Source: DASPWV01 sp046727855
GTDB taxonomy: Bacteria > Acidobacteriota > Vicinamibacteria > Vicinamibacterales > UBA2999
DNA: 12,190 bases
NCBI GenBank assembly: GCA_046727855.1
Contig: JBKPDL010000165.1
Span: 1 to 12,190 of the forward strand
Reading direction: 5' to 3'
The notes beneath the pieces are model-generated. The model was not told the DNA's origin. It did not search any database and saw nothing but the letters and a program-made list of their open reading frames with translations. Of this stretch, positions 4,539-12,190 are shown in pieces (position 1 is the stretch's first letter; the number at the start of each line of letters is the position of its first letter). The translations under genes were made by a program, and so were the position numbers.

Positions 4539-7469
4539 ATGCTGTGTTCCCTGAGCCGTCCGGTGTCCGTTGGTCTCCTCTTCTGCCTCGTCGCCGCCTC
4601 TGTCTGGGCACAAGGAGGATCCTCAATCCGCGGACGCATCACCGATGAACAGCATGGCGTTTTGCCCGGCGTCGCCATTGTCGTCACGCACCAGGAAAGC
4701 GGAACGATTCGCGAAACCGCGACGTCCGCCGACGGCACCTTTCTGGTTGCGGGTCTGGTGCCCGGCCCATACCGCCTCACCGCGCAGCTTCAGGGGTTTC
4801 GCCGCGTCATCAAACAAGATCTCGTCCTGCGGATCGGCGCAACCGTTCAAGTCGATCTCTCACTTCCGGTCGGAGGAATGGAAGAGAACATCACGGTGAC
4901 CGCCGTGACGCCGCAAGTGGACCTGACTTCCGTTCAGGTCGGCGGCAACGTGACCTCCGGTGAGCTGAAAGACCTGCCGTCGGCGGCACGCAACTTCACG
5001 GGGCTCGTGGCGCTGCTGCCTGGTGTCGTGTACAACCAGGCGAGCGACTCGTCGTCCGACAGCGTCACGATCAACGGACAGCATGGCAGCGGCGTCGTCT
5101 TTCTGATGGACGGCGGCAGCAACAACGATGATTTGCGCGGCGGCAGCTCCGGCGCGCAGGCTCGGCCACCGCTCGACTCGATTCAGGAATTTCAGGTGGT
5201 CACGAATCAGTTCGACGCGGAGTACGGCGCGGCCACCGCGGGAGTCGTCAACGCCGTGACCAAGCAGGGGTCGAACAGCTGGCGCGGCAGCGCGTTCGGA
5301 TACCTCACCCATTCGGCGATGACGGCGAAGGATTTCTTTGTCGCGCAAAAGAATCTCGAGAAGCCCGAGACACGCAAAAATCAGTGGGGCGCGACGCTCG
5401 GCGGACCGATTCTCCGCGACAGGATGCATTTCTTCGTCAGCTTCGAGCGGCAGGATCGTGATGAGGGGCGCAGCCGCGTGTATGAATCACGCCCCGACCG
5501 CAGCTTCACGGTGGCGCAGGAGACCAACTCCTGGAATTACCTCGGCCGCGTCGATCATCAGCTGAGCGCGAACCAGAACTACTCGGTCCGCTTCTTGTGG
5601 GATCACCAGCCCAATTACAAGCAGGTTCTTGGCAACGGCACTATCGATACCCTGAGCATCGAGAAGGACAACGACTGGACGTTCGTGGCGGCCTACAACC
5701 GCGTCTTCGCCGGCACGAAGTTGAACGTCCTGCGCGCGTCGGCCGTCCACGAAAAGCCGAAGCGCGGGCAGACGCTGTATCAGGAAACGGGCGACTGGAC
5801 ACAAGCGCCGCCCACGCTGCAGTTCGTCAACTTCATCGATCAGGCGGACGACAACTACGCCGATTACCGCGACATGAACGTCTACGCGCTCGACGACGTG
5901 TTCAGCTGGTTCATTGGCGGCGCCGGCGGCAGCCATGACTTGAAAGTCGGCGCGCAGTACCAGCTTGGGGAGCATTACCGCGAAGACCAGCGCGTCACCA
6001 ATGGGCGGTTTATCTTCCCCTCCGATCGCGCCTTCAACGCCGCCGATCCGTTCACGTATCCCGAGCGGTTTCAGATTCGCGTTCCGGACATGGTGAAGCT
6101 GCTTTCCCGCACGCACTCCGCTGGACTCTTCGTGCAGGACAAGTGGCAGGTGAACGAGCGTCTCACGCTCAGCGTCGGCCTCCGCTACGACGTTCACATC
6201 TCCCCGATTCGCGAGTTCTGGAACCCGTTCTTCACCGACGTGAACGATTACCCGATCGATACCAACAACTTTCAACCAAGAATCGGCGTCGCATATAGCC
6301 CGAGCCCGGTGTCGGTGATTCGCGGCGGTTACGGCATCTTCTACGAGAAGCAGTGGATCGATCGTTTCGAGAACTACGCGTTGAACCGCGTGTTTACGAA
6401 CTCGTACATCGCGCAGTTTCCGGTCAGTCAGGTGGATCCCGGCCCCAGCAATGGCCGCTTCCCGACCAATCCGTTTCTGGTCAACGGGCCAGTGGTCAAC
6501 CGGGACCTGGTGAATCAGGCCGTGCCGCCCGGGACGCTCGCGCGCAATACGAGCGCCGTATGGCTCGACATGCCAGGCCGCGTGCTGCCGCGCCAGCAGC
6601 AAGCGTCAGTCGGCTACGAGCGCCAGCTGGGCCAGCAGCTGTCGGTCTCCGCGGACTACGTCCATATGGAGAACAGCGAGATGCCGCTGCGCTACAACCT
6701 GAATCCCGCCATCAAGCAAACCACGGAGCGCGTCGCCCCGATCACGCGGGTGGACTTCCTCGGCATCGCGAATCAACTCGGTATTTCGCCGTTTGTCGGA
6801 GACGTCTTCACGTATGAAAACATCGGCGATACACGCTATGACGGTCTCAACGTGCAGCTGGAAAAGCGGCTGACCAACAACTGGAGCGCGCGCGTGTCGT
6901 ACGGATTGGGATACGGTCGCGGCAACACGAGCGGCATCCCGACGGCGGTGAACGATTTTCAGGTACTCGCCGACCGGCATCTCGAATTGAATGAAGGGCC
7001 GACCAACCTCAATCGGCGCCATACCGTCACCTTGAGCGGCCGCGTGGAAGTGCCGTGGGTGCGCGGTCTGACCGCGAGCGCGATTGCCAGGATGACGAGC
7101 GGCGTGCCCTTTACGATTCACGATAGTACTGTCGATGCCAACCGGAACAACATCGCGGTCGATCCGCTTCCGGCGGGCACATATAGCGGAGTGGGAGAGA
7201 ATGCGTTGACGGTCGACAACAAGGGCGGACGCAATGGCGCGTACGGGCCGGGGTCGTTGCAGATCGATCTGCGCGCGGGTTACCGTATGCGGCCGCGCGG
7301 CGCGCAGACGCTCGATCTGTTTGCCGAGCTGTTCAACATCACCAACGAGCCGAACTTTGCAAATCCCAGCGGCGATCGACGAACCATCGAAACGTTTCTC
7401 GTGCCAACTTCGCTTGCGGGCGGCGGATTCCCGCGGCAATTCCAGATCGGCGCGCGGTTCGGTTTCTGA
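4539..7469 (+). CDS. TonB-dependent receptor, Oar-like, with carboxypeptidase-regulatory-like domain
   Basis: This 976-aa outer-membrane protein is a typical acidobacterial Oar-type receptor that uses TonB energy to take up or bind a large ligand; the ligand cannot be told from sequence. It has a signal peptide (1-24, cleavage after SVWA), then a carboxypeptidase-regulatory-like beta sandwich (about 28-110, with SIRGRITDEQHGVLPGVAIV and GLVPGPYRL). A plug domain follows (about 118-245: ITVTA, VTINGQHGSGVVFLMDGGSN, FDAEYGAATAGVVNAVTKQG). The rest is a long beta barrel that ends in the aromatic strand RQFQIGARFGF, as outer-membrane barrels usually do. AAAGGAGG (4526-4533) sits 5 nt before ATG 4539, a very strong ribosome site. 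It is the first gene of an apparent operon; the heme protein gene starts 16 nt after its stop. The frame is intact throughout. Confidence 0.95.
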   Translation: MLCSLSRPVSVGLLFCLVAASVWAQGGSSIRGRITDEQHGVLPGVAIVVTHQESGTIRETATSADGTFLVAGLVPGPYRLTAQLQGFRRVIKQDLVLRIGATVQVDLSLPVGGMEENITVTAVTPQVDLTSVQVGGNVTSGELKDLPSAARNFTGLVALLPGVVYNQASDSSSDSVTINGQHGSGVVFLMDGGSNNDDLRGGSSGAQARPPLDSIQEFQVVTNQFDAEYGAATAGVVNAVTKQGSNSWRGSAFGYLTHSAMTAKDFFVAQKNLEKPETRKNQWGATLGGPILRDRMHFFVSFERQDRDEGRSRVYESRPDRSFTVAQETNSWNYLGRVDHQLSANQNYSVRFLWDHQPNYKQVLGNGTIDTLSIEKDNDWTFVAAYNRVFAGTKLNVLRASAVHEKPKRGQTLYQETGDWTQAPPTLQFVNFIDQADDNYADYRDMNVYALDDVFSWFIGGAGGSHDLKVGAQYQLGEHYREDQRVTNGRFIFPSDRAFNAADPFTYPERFQIRVPDMVKLLSRTHSAGLFVQDKWQVNERLTLSVGLRYDVHISPIREFWNPFFTDVNDYPIDTNNFQPRIGVAYSPSPVSVIRGGYGIFYEKQWIDRFENYALNRVFTNSYIAQFPVSQVDPGPSNGRFPTNPFLVNGPVVNRDLVNQAVPPGTLARNTSAVWLDMPGRVLPRQQQASVGYERQLGQQLSVSADYVHMENSEMPLRYNLNPAIKQTTERVAPITRVDFLGIANQLGISPFVGDVFTYENIGDTRYDGLNVQLEKRLTNNWSARVSYGLGYGRGNTSGIPTAVNDFQVLADRHLELNEGPTNLNRRHTVTLSGRVEVPWVRGLTASAIARMTSGVPFTIHDSTVDANRNNIAVDPLPAGTYSGVGENALTVDNKGGRNGAYGPGSLQIDLRAGYRMRPRGAQTLDLFAELFNITNEPNFANPSGDRRTIETFLVPTSLAGGGFPRQFQIGARFGF

Positions 7470-7485
7470 TCGGCGAGGCAGCGTG

Positions 7486-8292
7486 ATGGTCAAAGTCGTC
7501 AGTTTCATCCTGGCCGCGTGCGTGGCGCACGCGGCCGCCTCCCAGCAGCCTGCGGCACCAGGCAGCGCGCCGGCGCTCGATTACGAGGTATTCAAAACCC
7601 AGGTTCAGCCGATCCTGACCACGGCGCGCACAGGCAACGCGCGTTGCATTGCGTGTCATTCACGCGGCGGCGGGAACAGTTATCTGGAAGAATTGCCGCC
7701 CGGCAGTACCACCTACACAGACGAGCAGTCGCGGCGTAACTTCGAGCGCGTGCAGCGACTGGTCGTGCCGGGAGAACCGCTCAAGAGCCTGCTGCTGATC
7801 AACCCGCTCGCGGAAGATGCGGGTGGATCCCACTGGCATGGCGGCGGCAAACATTGGCAGTCGCAGGACAATCCGGAGTGGCAGGTTCTCGCCGCCTGGG
7901 TGCGCGGCACCTCGACACGATCGGAGGCGACGAAAGGCGCAGCAGCGCCCGCACTGAACTTCGAGACCTTCAAGACTCGCGTGCAGCCGATCCTGACGAG
8001 CCCGCGCAAGGGCAACGCGCGCTGCATCGCCTGCCACTCGCGTGGCGGCGGCAACAGTTATCTCGAGGCATTACCGCCGGGCAGTACGGCCTACACGGAG
8101 GAACAGTCGCGCCGCAATTTCGAGCGCGTGCAGCGGCTGGTCGTGCCGGGAGAACCGCTCAAAAGCCTGCTACTGGTCAATCCGCTCGCTGAAGACGCCG
8201 GCGGATCACACTGGCACGGCGGCGGAAAGCATTGGCAGTCGCAGAACGACCCTGAATGGCAGATCCTGGCGGCGTGGGTGCGCGGTTCGTGA
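7486..8292 (+). CDS. Secreted protein with two tandem c-type heme domains (PSCyt1-like)
   Basis: This 268-aa protein is probably a periplasmic electron carrier or a subunit of a redox complex. It has a signal peptide (1-18, cleavage near AHAAAS-Q) and two copies of one domain at residues 31-142 and 157-268, period 126 aa, joined by an Ala/Thr linker. By eye 97 of 112 residues are identical. Each copy opens with FKT.VQPILT, carries a CIACHS heme c motif (Cys54-Cys57-His58; Cys180-Cys183-His184), and closes with SHWHGGGKHW...W..LAAWVRG. This order resembles the planctomycete-type cytochrome domain. The mature protein has no Met, so the second axial ligand would have to be something like a His of the WHGGGKH loop. 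ATG 7486 has GAGG 7 nt upstream. The stop overlaps the Rieske start, which suggests translational coupling. Confidence 0.88.
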   Translation: MVKVVSFILAACVAHAAASQQPAAPGSAPALDYEVFKTQVQPILTTARTGNARCIACHSRGGGNSYLEELPPGSTTYTDEQSRRNFERVQRLVVPGEPLKSLLLINPLAEDAGGSHWHGGGKHWQSQDNPEWQVLAAWVRGTSTRSEATKGAAAPALNFETFKTRVQPILTSPRKGNARCIACHSRGGGNSYLEALPPGSTAYTEEQSRRNFERVQRLVVPGEPLKSLLLVNPLAEDAGGSHWHGGGKHWQSQNDPEWQILAAWVRGS

Positions 8293-8858
8293 ATTCCCGG
8301 GTCGGACGCCGCGGCTTTCTCGGCGGCGGCCTTCTAGCGTTGATCGCTGCGTGCGGCACGCGAGTTTGGGCCGCCTCGGCGCAGCCAGCGATCGCGACGC
8401 GTTATCGCGCGCTGACGCGACCCGTCGTGGTGCCACTCGCCGATTTAGAGTCGGTGTGGCGCGCGCGGCCGTTCGTTGCCGACGCAGCCACCCTCGCGTC
8501 GGCGGCAAAACCGAACGCGCCAATCCGTATCAATGGCACAGTGGTGCGCACCTCTGAATCCACGGAAGCGCGGTCACAACCGTTCAGCGCCGTGTGCGTG
8601 CTCTGTCCGCACGAGCATTGCGACGTTGATTTCGTGCGCGATCCGCGCCAGCTCGCGGCCGACATTGTGCAGGAGATCGGCAAGCCCGTCACCGATCCGG
8701 TCTATCTCTGCCCATGCCACAACAGCACCTTCACCGCGCCCGGTGATCGGCTCGCAGGCCCGGCGCCGCGCGGACTCTATCGGTTCCGCGTCACCGCGGT
8801 GACGGACGCGACCGTGGAGATCGGTGAGGTTGAGGAAGACCTTTTGCTCTTTATCTAG
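8289..8858 (+). CDS. Rieske [2Fe-2S] protein with Tat-type signal and lipobox
   Basis: This 189-aa protein is a Rieske iron-sulfur protein. The N-terminus has a twin-arginine signal, RRGFLGG (7-13), followed by a short hydrophobic core and the lipobox LIAAC (18-22). It may therefore be exported folded by Tat and anchored as a lipoprotein; cleavage by signal peptidase I near VWAAS is the alternative. Cluster motifs are CPHEHC (106-111) and CPCHNS (141-146). Expected ligands are Cys106, His108, Cys141 and His144, with a disulfide Cys111-Cys143 as in bc1-type and high-potential Rieske proteins. The start is GTG 8289, overlapping the preceding TGA by 4 bp (GTGA); upstream in-frame starts would bury the RR motif behind residues that overlap the heme gene. 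No cytochrome b or oxygenase subunit is nearby, so its redox partner is likely the tandem heme protein (inference). Confidence 0.9.
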   Translation: MNSRVGRRGFLGGGLLALIAACGTRVWAASAQPAIATRYRALTRPVVVPLADLESVWRARPFVADAATLASAAKPNAPIRINGTVVRTSESTEARSQPFSAVCVLCPHEHCDVDFVRDPRQLAADIVQEIGKPVTDPVYLCPCHNSTFTAPGDRLAGPAPRGLYRFRVTAVTDATVEIGEVEEDLLLFI

Positions 8859-8911
8859 GAATTCACTCCCCTCCGCGTGAATTCCGGGGCTTAAGCGACG
8901 AGCCCGCTTTT
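8858..8911 (+). terminator. Hairpin pair between the convergent Rieske and propeller genes
   Basis: GGAATTCAC (8858-8866) and GTGAATTCC (8877-8885) form a perfect 9-bp stem with a 10-nt loop directly at the Rieske stop. A second 5-bp stem, GGGCT (8887-8891) with AGCCC (8901-8905), is followed by GCTTTT, which fits an intrinsic terminator for the + strand operon. The first hairpin could serve both directions. Efficiency is unknown. Confidence 0.5.
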
Positions 8912-9994
8912 CTATCTAGGCGACGACGTCGTCGTCGGCAATCCCGGAAGGATCGCCGTGATGTTTCGCTTCGGGACCTGCCCGACTTTGATTTGCGCGA
9001 TCTCTTTGCGCGCCGCCACGTCGATGACCGACACGTAGTTCGAGTGCGCGTTTGCCACGTACAGCTTTTTGCTGTCGAGTGTGAACGTCAGCCAGTCGGG
9101 CACTTTTCCCACGCGCACGGCTCCGAGGTATTTGAGGTCCGGCATCGAGTACACGTAGACGTGGCTGTTGAATTTGCTCGTGGACCAGAGCGTCTTTCCG
9201 TCCGGCGACACCAGGATCCCGTGAGCGGGTGCCCCCTGGATGCCTTCGTTGTTTTTCTCTGACGGAGGCACATCGGGCAGCTTGATGCGGCCTACCTCTT
9301 TGCGCTTTTCCCAGTCCACGATCGCGAAGCCGTGCAGGTTGGTGATCTGTACGAACATCCGCTTGGTCGATCCATCGGGATTGGTTTCGAATGTCAGCGG
9401 GCGCACGCCGCCTTCGAAATGGATCGACCACGCCGGCTGATCGAGTGCGGTATCGATCGCTGTCGCAACGGATCCGCCCGTCGATCCGGCCACCACATAC
9501 TTACTGTCTGGTGTAATGAACGTGTTGTGCACACCGCGCAGCACGCGAATGAACTTGACCCGCTCTTCGGACGTGGTGTCGATGACATCCACGCCGCCAT
9601 CCGCTCCCTGAATCGCGACATAGAGCTTGCGCCCATCCTTGGTGATCGCCACGTTGTTGGGGCGCCCGTTCGGCGTCAGCGCGATTTTCTTCCGAATCCG
9701 CAGCGTCTTCGTGTCCGCAATGTCGAGTGTGTCGGTCGATTCGTTCGTGAGATAGAGGCGGCTGCCATCTGGAGCCGCCGCAACACCGTGGATCACCTCA
9801 GCGTCGGGAATCTCCGCCGCGATCCGGTCCGTTGTTGGATCAATGAGGTGAACGCTGTCGCCAGCTGAATTGGTTTGAACGATGAAGACCCGCCCTGTCT
9901 GCGCTGACGCCTGCGGATAAAAGGACGCAAACGCAAGCACAGACGCGCCGAAGATCAACCCACGAAGCAGGTACGCGTGAGCAGCAGAACCCAT
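8912..9994 (-). CDS. Secreted YVTN-type beta-propeller protein
   Basis: This 360-aa exported protein has a signal peptide (1-31, cleavage after ASA before QTG) and about seven propeller blades of the YVTN/lactonase-like type. Blade signatures include VAAAPDGSRLYLTN, VAITKDGRKLYVA, ILVSPDGKTLWST and FTLDSKKLYVANAHSNYVSV, the last being a near-classic YVTN strand. No CxxCH is present, so it is not a heme d1/c enzyme, and no lactonase active-site signature can be claimed. Such proteins often act as periplasmic binding or scaffold proteins. I chose ATG 9994, since AGGAGG (complement of 10005-10010) lies 10 nt upstream. The alternative GTG at 10018 falls inside the candidate -10 box. The gene is convergent with the Rieske operon and divergent from the second receptor gene, so a link to either is suggested only by position. 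Confidence 0.88.
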   Translation of the reverse strand: MGSAAHAYLLRGLIFGASVLAFASFYPQASAQTGRVFIVQTNSAGDSVHLIDPTTDRIAAEIPDAEVIHGVAAAPDGSRLYLTNESTDTLDIADTKTLRIRKKIALTPNGRPNNVAITKDGRKLYVAIQGADGGVDVIDTTSEERVKFIRVLRGVHNTFITPDSKYVVAGSTGGSVATAIDTALDQPAWSIHFEGGVRPLTFETNPDGSTKRMFVQITNLHGFAIVDWEKRKEVGRIKLPDVPPSEKNNEGIQGAPAHGILVSPDGKTLWSTSKFNSHVYVYSMPDLKYLGAVRVGKVPDWLTFTLDSKKLYVANAHSNYVSVIDVAARKEIAQIKVGQVPKRNITAILPGLPTTTSSPR

Positions 9995-10016
9995 GGCTCG
10001 CGAGCCTCCTGCGCGC

Positions 10017-10045
10017 ACTCTAGGAAGACCGGGTCCTCAAGTCAA
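10017..10045 (-). promoter_or_regulatory. Sigma-70-like promoter of the beta-propeller gene
   Basis: Read on the minus strand: TTGACT (10045-10040), a 17-bp spacer, and TAGAGT (10022-10017). These match five of six and four of six consensus bases with ideal spacing. Transcription would begin near 10010, giving a very short leader that opens almost directly with the AGGAGG ribosome site. This supports ATG 9994 as the start. Confidence 0.6.
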
Positions 10046-10086
10046 GGCCGCATTCAAGTGACGTGCACGAAGCCTGCGAGCCGTTG

Positions 10087-10115
10087 TTGACATCAGCCTG
10101 CCCGGGGCGTAGCGT
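10087..10115 (+). promoter_or_regulatory. Sigma-70-like promoter of the second TonB receptor gene
   Basis: A perfect TTGACA -35 (10087-10092), a 17-bp spacer and TAGCGT (10110-10115, three of six matches) point toward the receptor gene. Its ribosome site GGAGG begins at 10139. The -35 boxes of the two divergent promoters are about 40 bp apart, leaving room for a shared regulator, but I see no clear operator palindrome. Confidence 0.55.
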
Positions 10116-10149
10116 CCGCCTCAGTCACCTTGCTGCTTGGAGGCTCTCT

Positions 10150-12190
10150 ATGTCCTTGCTGAGTTGGTTCAGCTCTGCGTTCGCTGCGATGCTGGTGACG
10201 GCAACACTCGTCCACGCGCAAACCACAGGTGCCACCCTTCAGGGCACCGTGACCGACGAGCAGTCGGCGTTGATGCCAGGCGCGAGCGTCACGATCACGA
10301 ATACCGAAACCGGATGGACTCGTTCGGTTGTGACCGATGAGCGCGGTTGGTATCGAGCCATCGCCTTGCCGCCCGGCGAATACGAGCTGCGCGCGGAGTT
10401 GCAGGGGTTTGCCACGTATGTGCGTAAAGGCCTCACGCTCACGACCGGCCAGGAAGCCACGGTCAACCTCTCGCTCAAACTTGCGACGGTCGCGGAGACC
10501 GTGACGGTCACCGCCGATGCGCCGCTCGTCGAGACGACGAAAAACGCGCTCGGGACGACTGTGTCACGCAGTGAGCTCGACTCGCTGCCGCTGATCGGGC
10601 GCGACTTTGCTGGACTGACGCGCCTTTCGGCCGGCATCACCGGCGTCGGCGGCGGCGGAGTGACCGCGTCGGGTCAGACTGATCGAAGCAACAGCTACAT
10701 GGTTGATGGCGTCAGCAACGATCAGGTGGTGACGGCCGGCCAGCGCGGCGGCTTTTCGCTCGAAGCCGTGCGCGAGTTTGCGGTCATGGCCAATCAGTTC
10801 ACGGCGGAGTTCGGACAGGCCTCCGGCGCCGTCGTCAGCGTGATTACGCGATCGGGAACGAACGATCTCAGGGGGCGTGCGTTCGTGTTCCATCGCGACG
10901 ATGCGCTCGATGCCCAGGATCCGTTCTCCAAGGCACAGGGATCGGGAAAGGCGCCGTTCAGTCAGCAGCGCTACGGCGCGTTCGTCGGGGGCCCGCTCAT
11001 TCGTGACAGGCTGCACTATTTCGGCACCTACGAAGGCGAGCGTCAGCGCGAAACGTCCGTGATTACCTCGGCGCTCGTGCCAGTAAACGAGCGCGAAACT
11101 CCGAACCCGAGCGACGGCCATCAAGCGTTCGTGAAAACGGACCAGCGGCTCAACACGGCGCAATCGCTGTCGCTGCGCTACCGTGCCGACAAGGACAGCG
11201 CCAATGGCAACAGCATCGGCGGGTTGAACAGCCGCGAGCGCGGAACGAACACCGAGTCGCTCGTCCAGGACATCGTCGCGAACCACACTTACGTGATTTC
11301 CAGCCGTGCGCTGAACGAGCTGCGCGTTCAATTCGGCAGGCATTCAACGTGGACCAACACCGAAGGTTGGAGCACGGATGGTATGCCTGAAATCAGCCGT
11401 CCGAGCATTCGTCTCGGCAAGGCCTACAACCAGCCGCAGGGGCGAAACGAAAACCGGACGCAGATCATCAACAACCTGACTTACACGCTGAGCACGCATG
11501 AGTTCAAAGGTGGTCTCGACGTCAGCATCATCCGGGCGCCAACGTTCTTCCCGCGCAACCGGGACGGCACGTTCACGTTTACGACCGATCGGCCTTTCGA
11601 TCCGAACGATCTCACGACCTACCCGACACAGTTCACCCAGTCGGTGGCGGATCCCTGGGTCGACCTCGACGAAGAAATCTACGCATTCTTCGCCCAGGAC
11701 TCATGGCGGGCGCGGACTAATCTCACGTTGAACTTCGGCATTCGCTACGATCGCGAAACTGCGTTTTCCACGATCAACGGCGTTCCGGACGACACCAACA
11801 ACGTCGCACCGCGTTTCGGGTTCGTGTGGGATCCCACCGGCTCGGGCCGCACGGCTGTGCGTGGCGGCGTGGGACTCTACGTCGACCAGGTCTTCCTGAA
11901 TCCGCCGCTCAACGTTGTTCTTGCGCAACGAGCGCGTGACATCACCATCGTGAACCCAGGCTACCCGGATCCGTTCACGCGCGGTAGCGTTGGCACCGGC
12001 GCGCCCAGCATTTCGGTCGCGTCCACCAATATGCGAACGCCAGAGAACAAATCGGTGAGCCTGGGCGTGAAACGCGAGCTCTTCTCAGGCTTTGCTGTTT
12101 CTGCCGACGGTGTCTACAGCCGTGGATACAACCAGTTCAACAACCGCGATCTCAATCCCCTCGATCCCACCACTGGCTTGCGACCGAATC
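10150..12190 (+). CDS. TonB-dependent receptor, Oar-like (second copy, truncated by window end)
   Basis: An open frame runs from ATG 10150 to the end of the window, giving 680 visible residues with no stop. GGAGG (10139-10143) sits 6 nt before the start. Domains: signal peptide (1-23, cleavage after VHA), carboxypeptidase-regulatory-like domain (about 26-110, ATLQGTVTDEQSALMPGASV, ALPPGEYELRAELQGF), and plug (about 117-235, ETVTVTADAPLVETT, SYMVDGVSND, EFGQASGAVVSVITRSGTN). The N-terminal half of the barrel follows, including NFGIRYDRE and VAPRFGFVWDP. It shares its layout with the receptor at 4539 but differs clearly in sequence, so it is a distant paralogue and not a recent duplicate. The missing part should be roughly 300 residues if it has the same length. 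The ligand is unknown. Confidence 0.93.
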   Translation, partial: MSLLSWFSSAFAAMLVTATLVHAQTTGATLQGTVTDEQSALMPGASVTITNTETGWTRSVVTDERGWYRAIALPPGEYELRAELQGFATYVRKGLTLTTGQEATVNLSLKLATVAETVTVTADAPLVETTKNALGTTVSRSELDSLPLIGRDFAGLTRLSAGITGVGGGGVTASGQTDRSNSYMVDGVSNDQVVTAGQRGGFSLEAVREFAVMANQFTAEFGQASGAVVSVITRSGTNDLRGRAFVFHRDDALDAQDPFSKAQGSGKAPFSQQRYGAFVGGPLIRDRLHYFGTYEGERQRETSVITSALVPVNERETPNPSDGHQAFVKTDQRLNTAQSLSLRYRADKDSANGNSIGGLNSRERGTNTESLVQDIVANHTYVISSRALNELRVQFGRHSTWTNTEGWSTDGMPEISRPSIRLGKAYNQPQGRNENRTQIINNLTYTLSTHEFKGGLDVSIIRAPTFFPRNRDGTFTFTTDRPFDPNDLTTYPTQFTQSVADPWVDLDEEIYAFFAQDSWRARTNLTLNFGIRYDRETAFSTINGVPDDTNNVAPRFGFVWDPTGSGRTAVRGGVGLYVDQVFLNPPLNVVLAQRARDITIVNPGYPDPFTRGSVGTGAPSISVASTNMRTPENKSVSLGVKRELFSGFAVSADGVYSRGYNQFNNRDLNPLDPTTGLRPN

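Noticed and set aside
4171..4780. Two minus-strand frames with Arg-rich 14-residue repeats
   Set aside because: The repeats arise only from the 42-bp DNA repeat, whose period is a multiple of three. The frames overlap the start of the receptor gene and lack a believable start or fold.
5487..6602. 371-aa open frame on the minus strand inside the first receptor gene
   Set aside because: It is antisense to an intact receptor with clear domains; its composition (Arg/Val/Ala/His-rich, no motif) is that of a shadow frame in GC-rich DNA.
9332..9868. 178-aa plus-strand frame within the propeller gene
   Set aside because: It is antisense to an intact beta-propeller with a signal peptide and promoter; no motif or ribosome site.

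Overview
The window is GC-rich chromosomal DNA from a Gram-negative bacterium. The best guess is an Acidobacteriota member, perhaps Vicinamibacteria-like. This rests on two Oar-type TonB-dependent receptors with an N-terminal carboxypeptidase-regulatory-like domain, a decayed stretch resembling an ADOP/MacB-type permease (a family heavily expanded in that phylum), and a PSCyt1-like heme protein. The assignment is inferred from gene content; there is no rRNA or marker gene to prove it.

Left part (1-4538): mostly unlinked single genes on the + strand. In order they are the tail of an upstream gene (possibly DUF4159), a class I-like PPK2 polyphosphate kinase, a STAS-domain anti-sigma-factor antagonist, a small secreted lipocalin-like protein of unknown function, and a DUF900-like alpha/beta hydrolase with a complete Ser-Asp-His triad. 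About 1 kb of poorly coding DNA follows. It holds a frameshifted permease remnant starting directly after the hydrolase stop, a 126-nt nested inverted repeat, a weak 83-aa ORF, a 12-bp perfect hairpin and a 2.8-copy tandem repeat of a 42-bp unit.

Right part (4539-12190): an envelope and redox cluster. A + strand operon encodes a 976-aa TonB-dependent receptor, a secreted protein made of two nearly identical CxxCH heme domains, and a Rieske [2Fe-2S] protein with a Tat-type signal plus a lipobox. The second and third genes overlap by 4 bp and the gap before them is 16 bp, so the three are probably co-transcribed. The operon ends at hairpins shared with a convergent gene for a secreted YVTN-type beta-propeller. 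That gene is divergent from a second Oar-type receptor, which runs off the right end. The divergent region carries two facing sigma-70-like promoters, each with a 17-bp spacer.

Working model (inference): the receptor imports or binds a ligand at the outer membrane, while the di-heme protein and the Rieske protein form a small periplasmic or membrane-attached electron-transfer pair. I found no catalytic oxidoreductase inside the window to serve as their partner, so the role of the pair is open. The operon of receptor, duplicated heme protein and Tat/lipobox Rieske protein is the most unusual part of the window.
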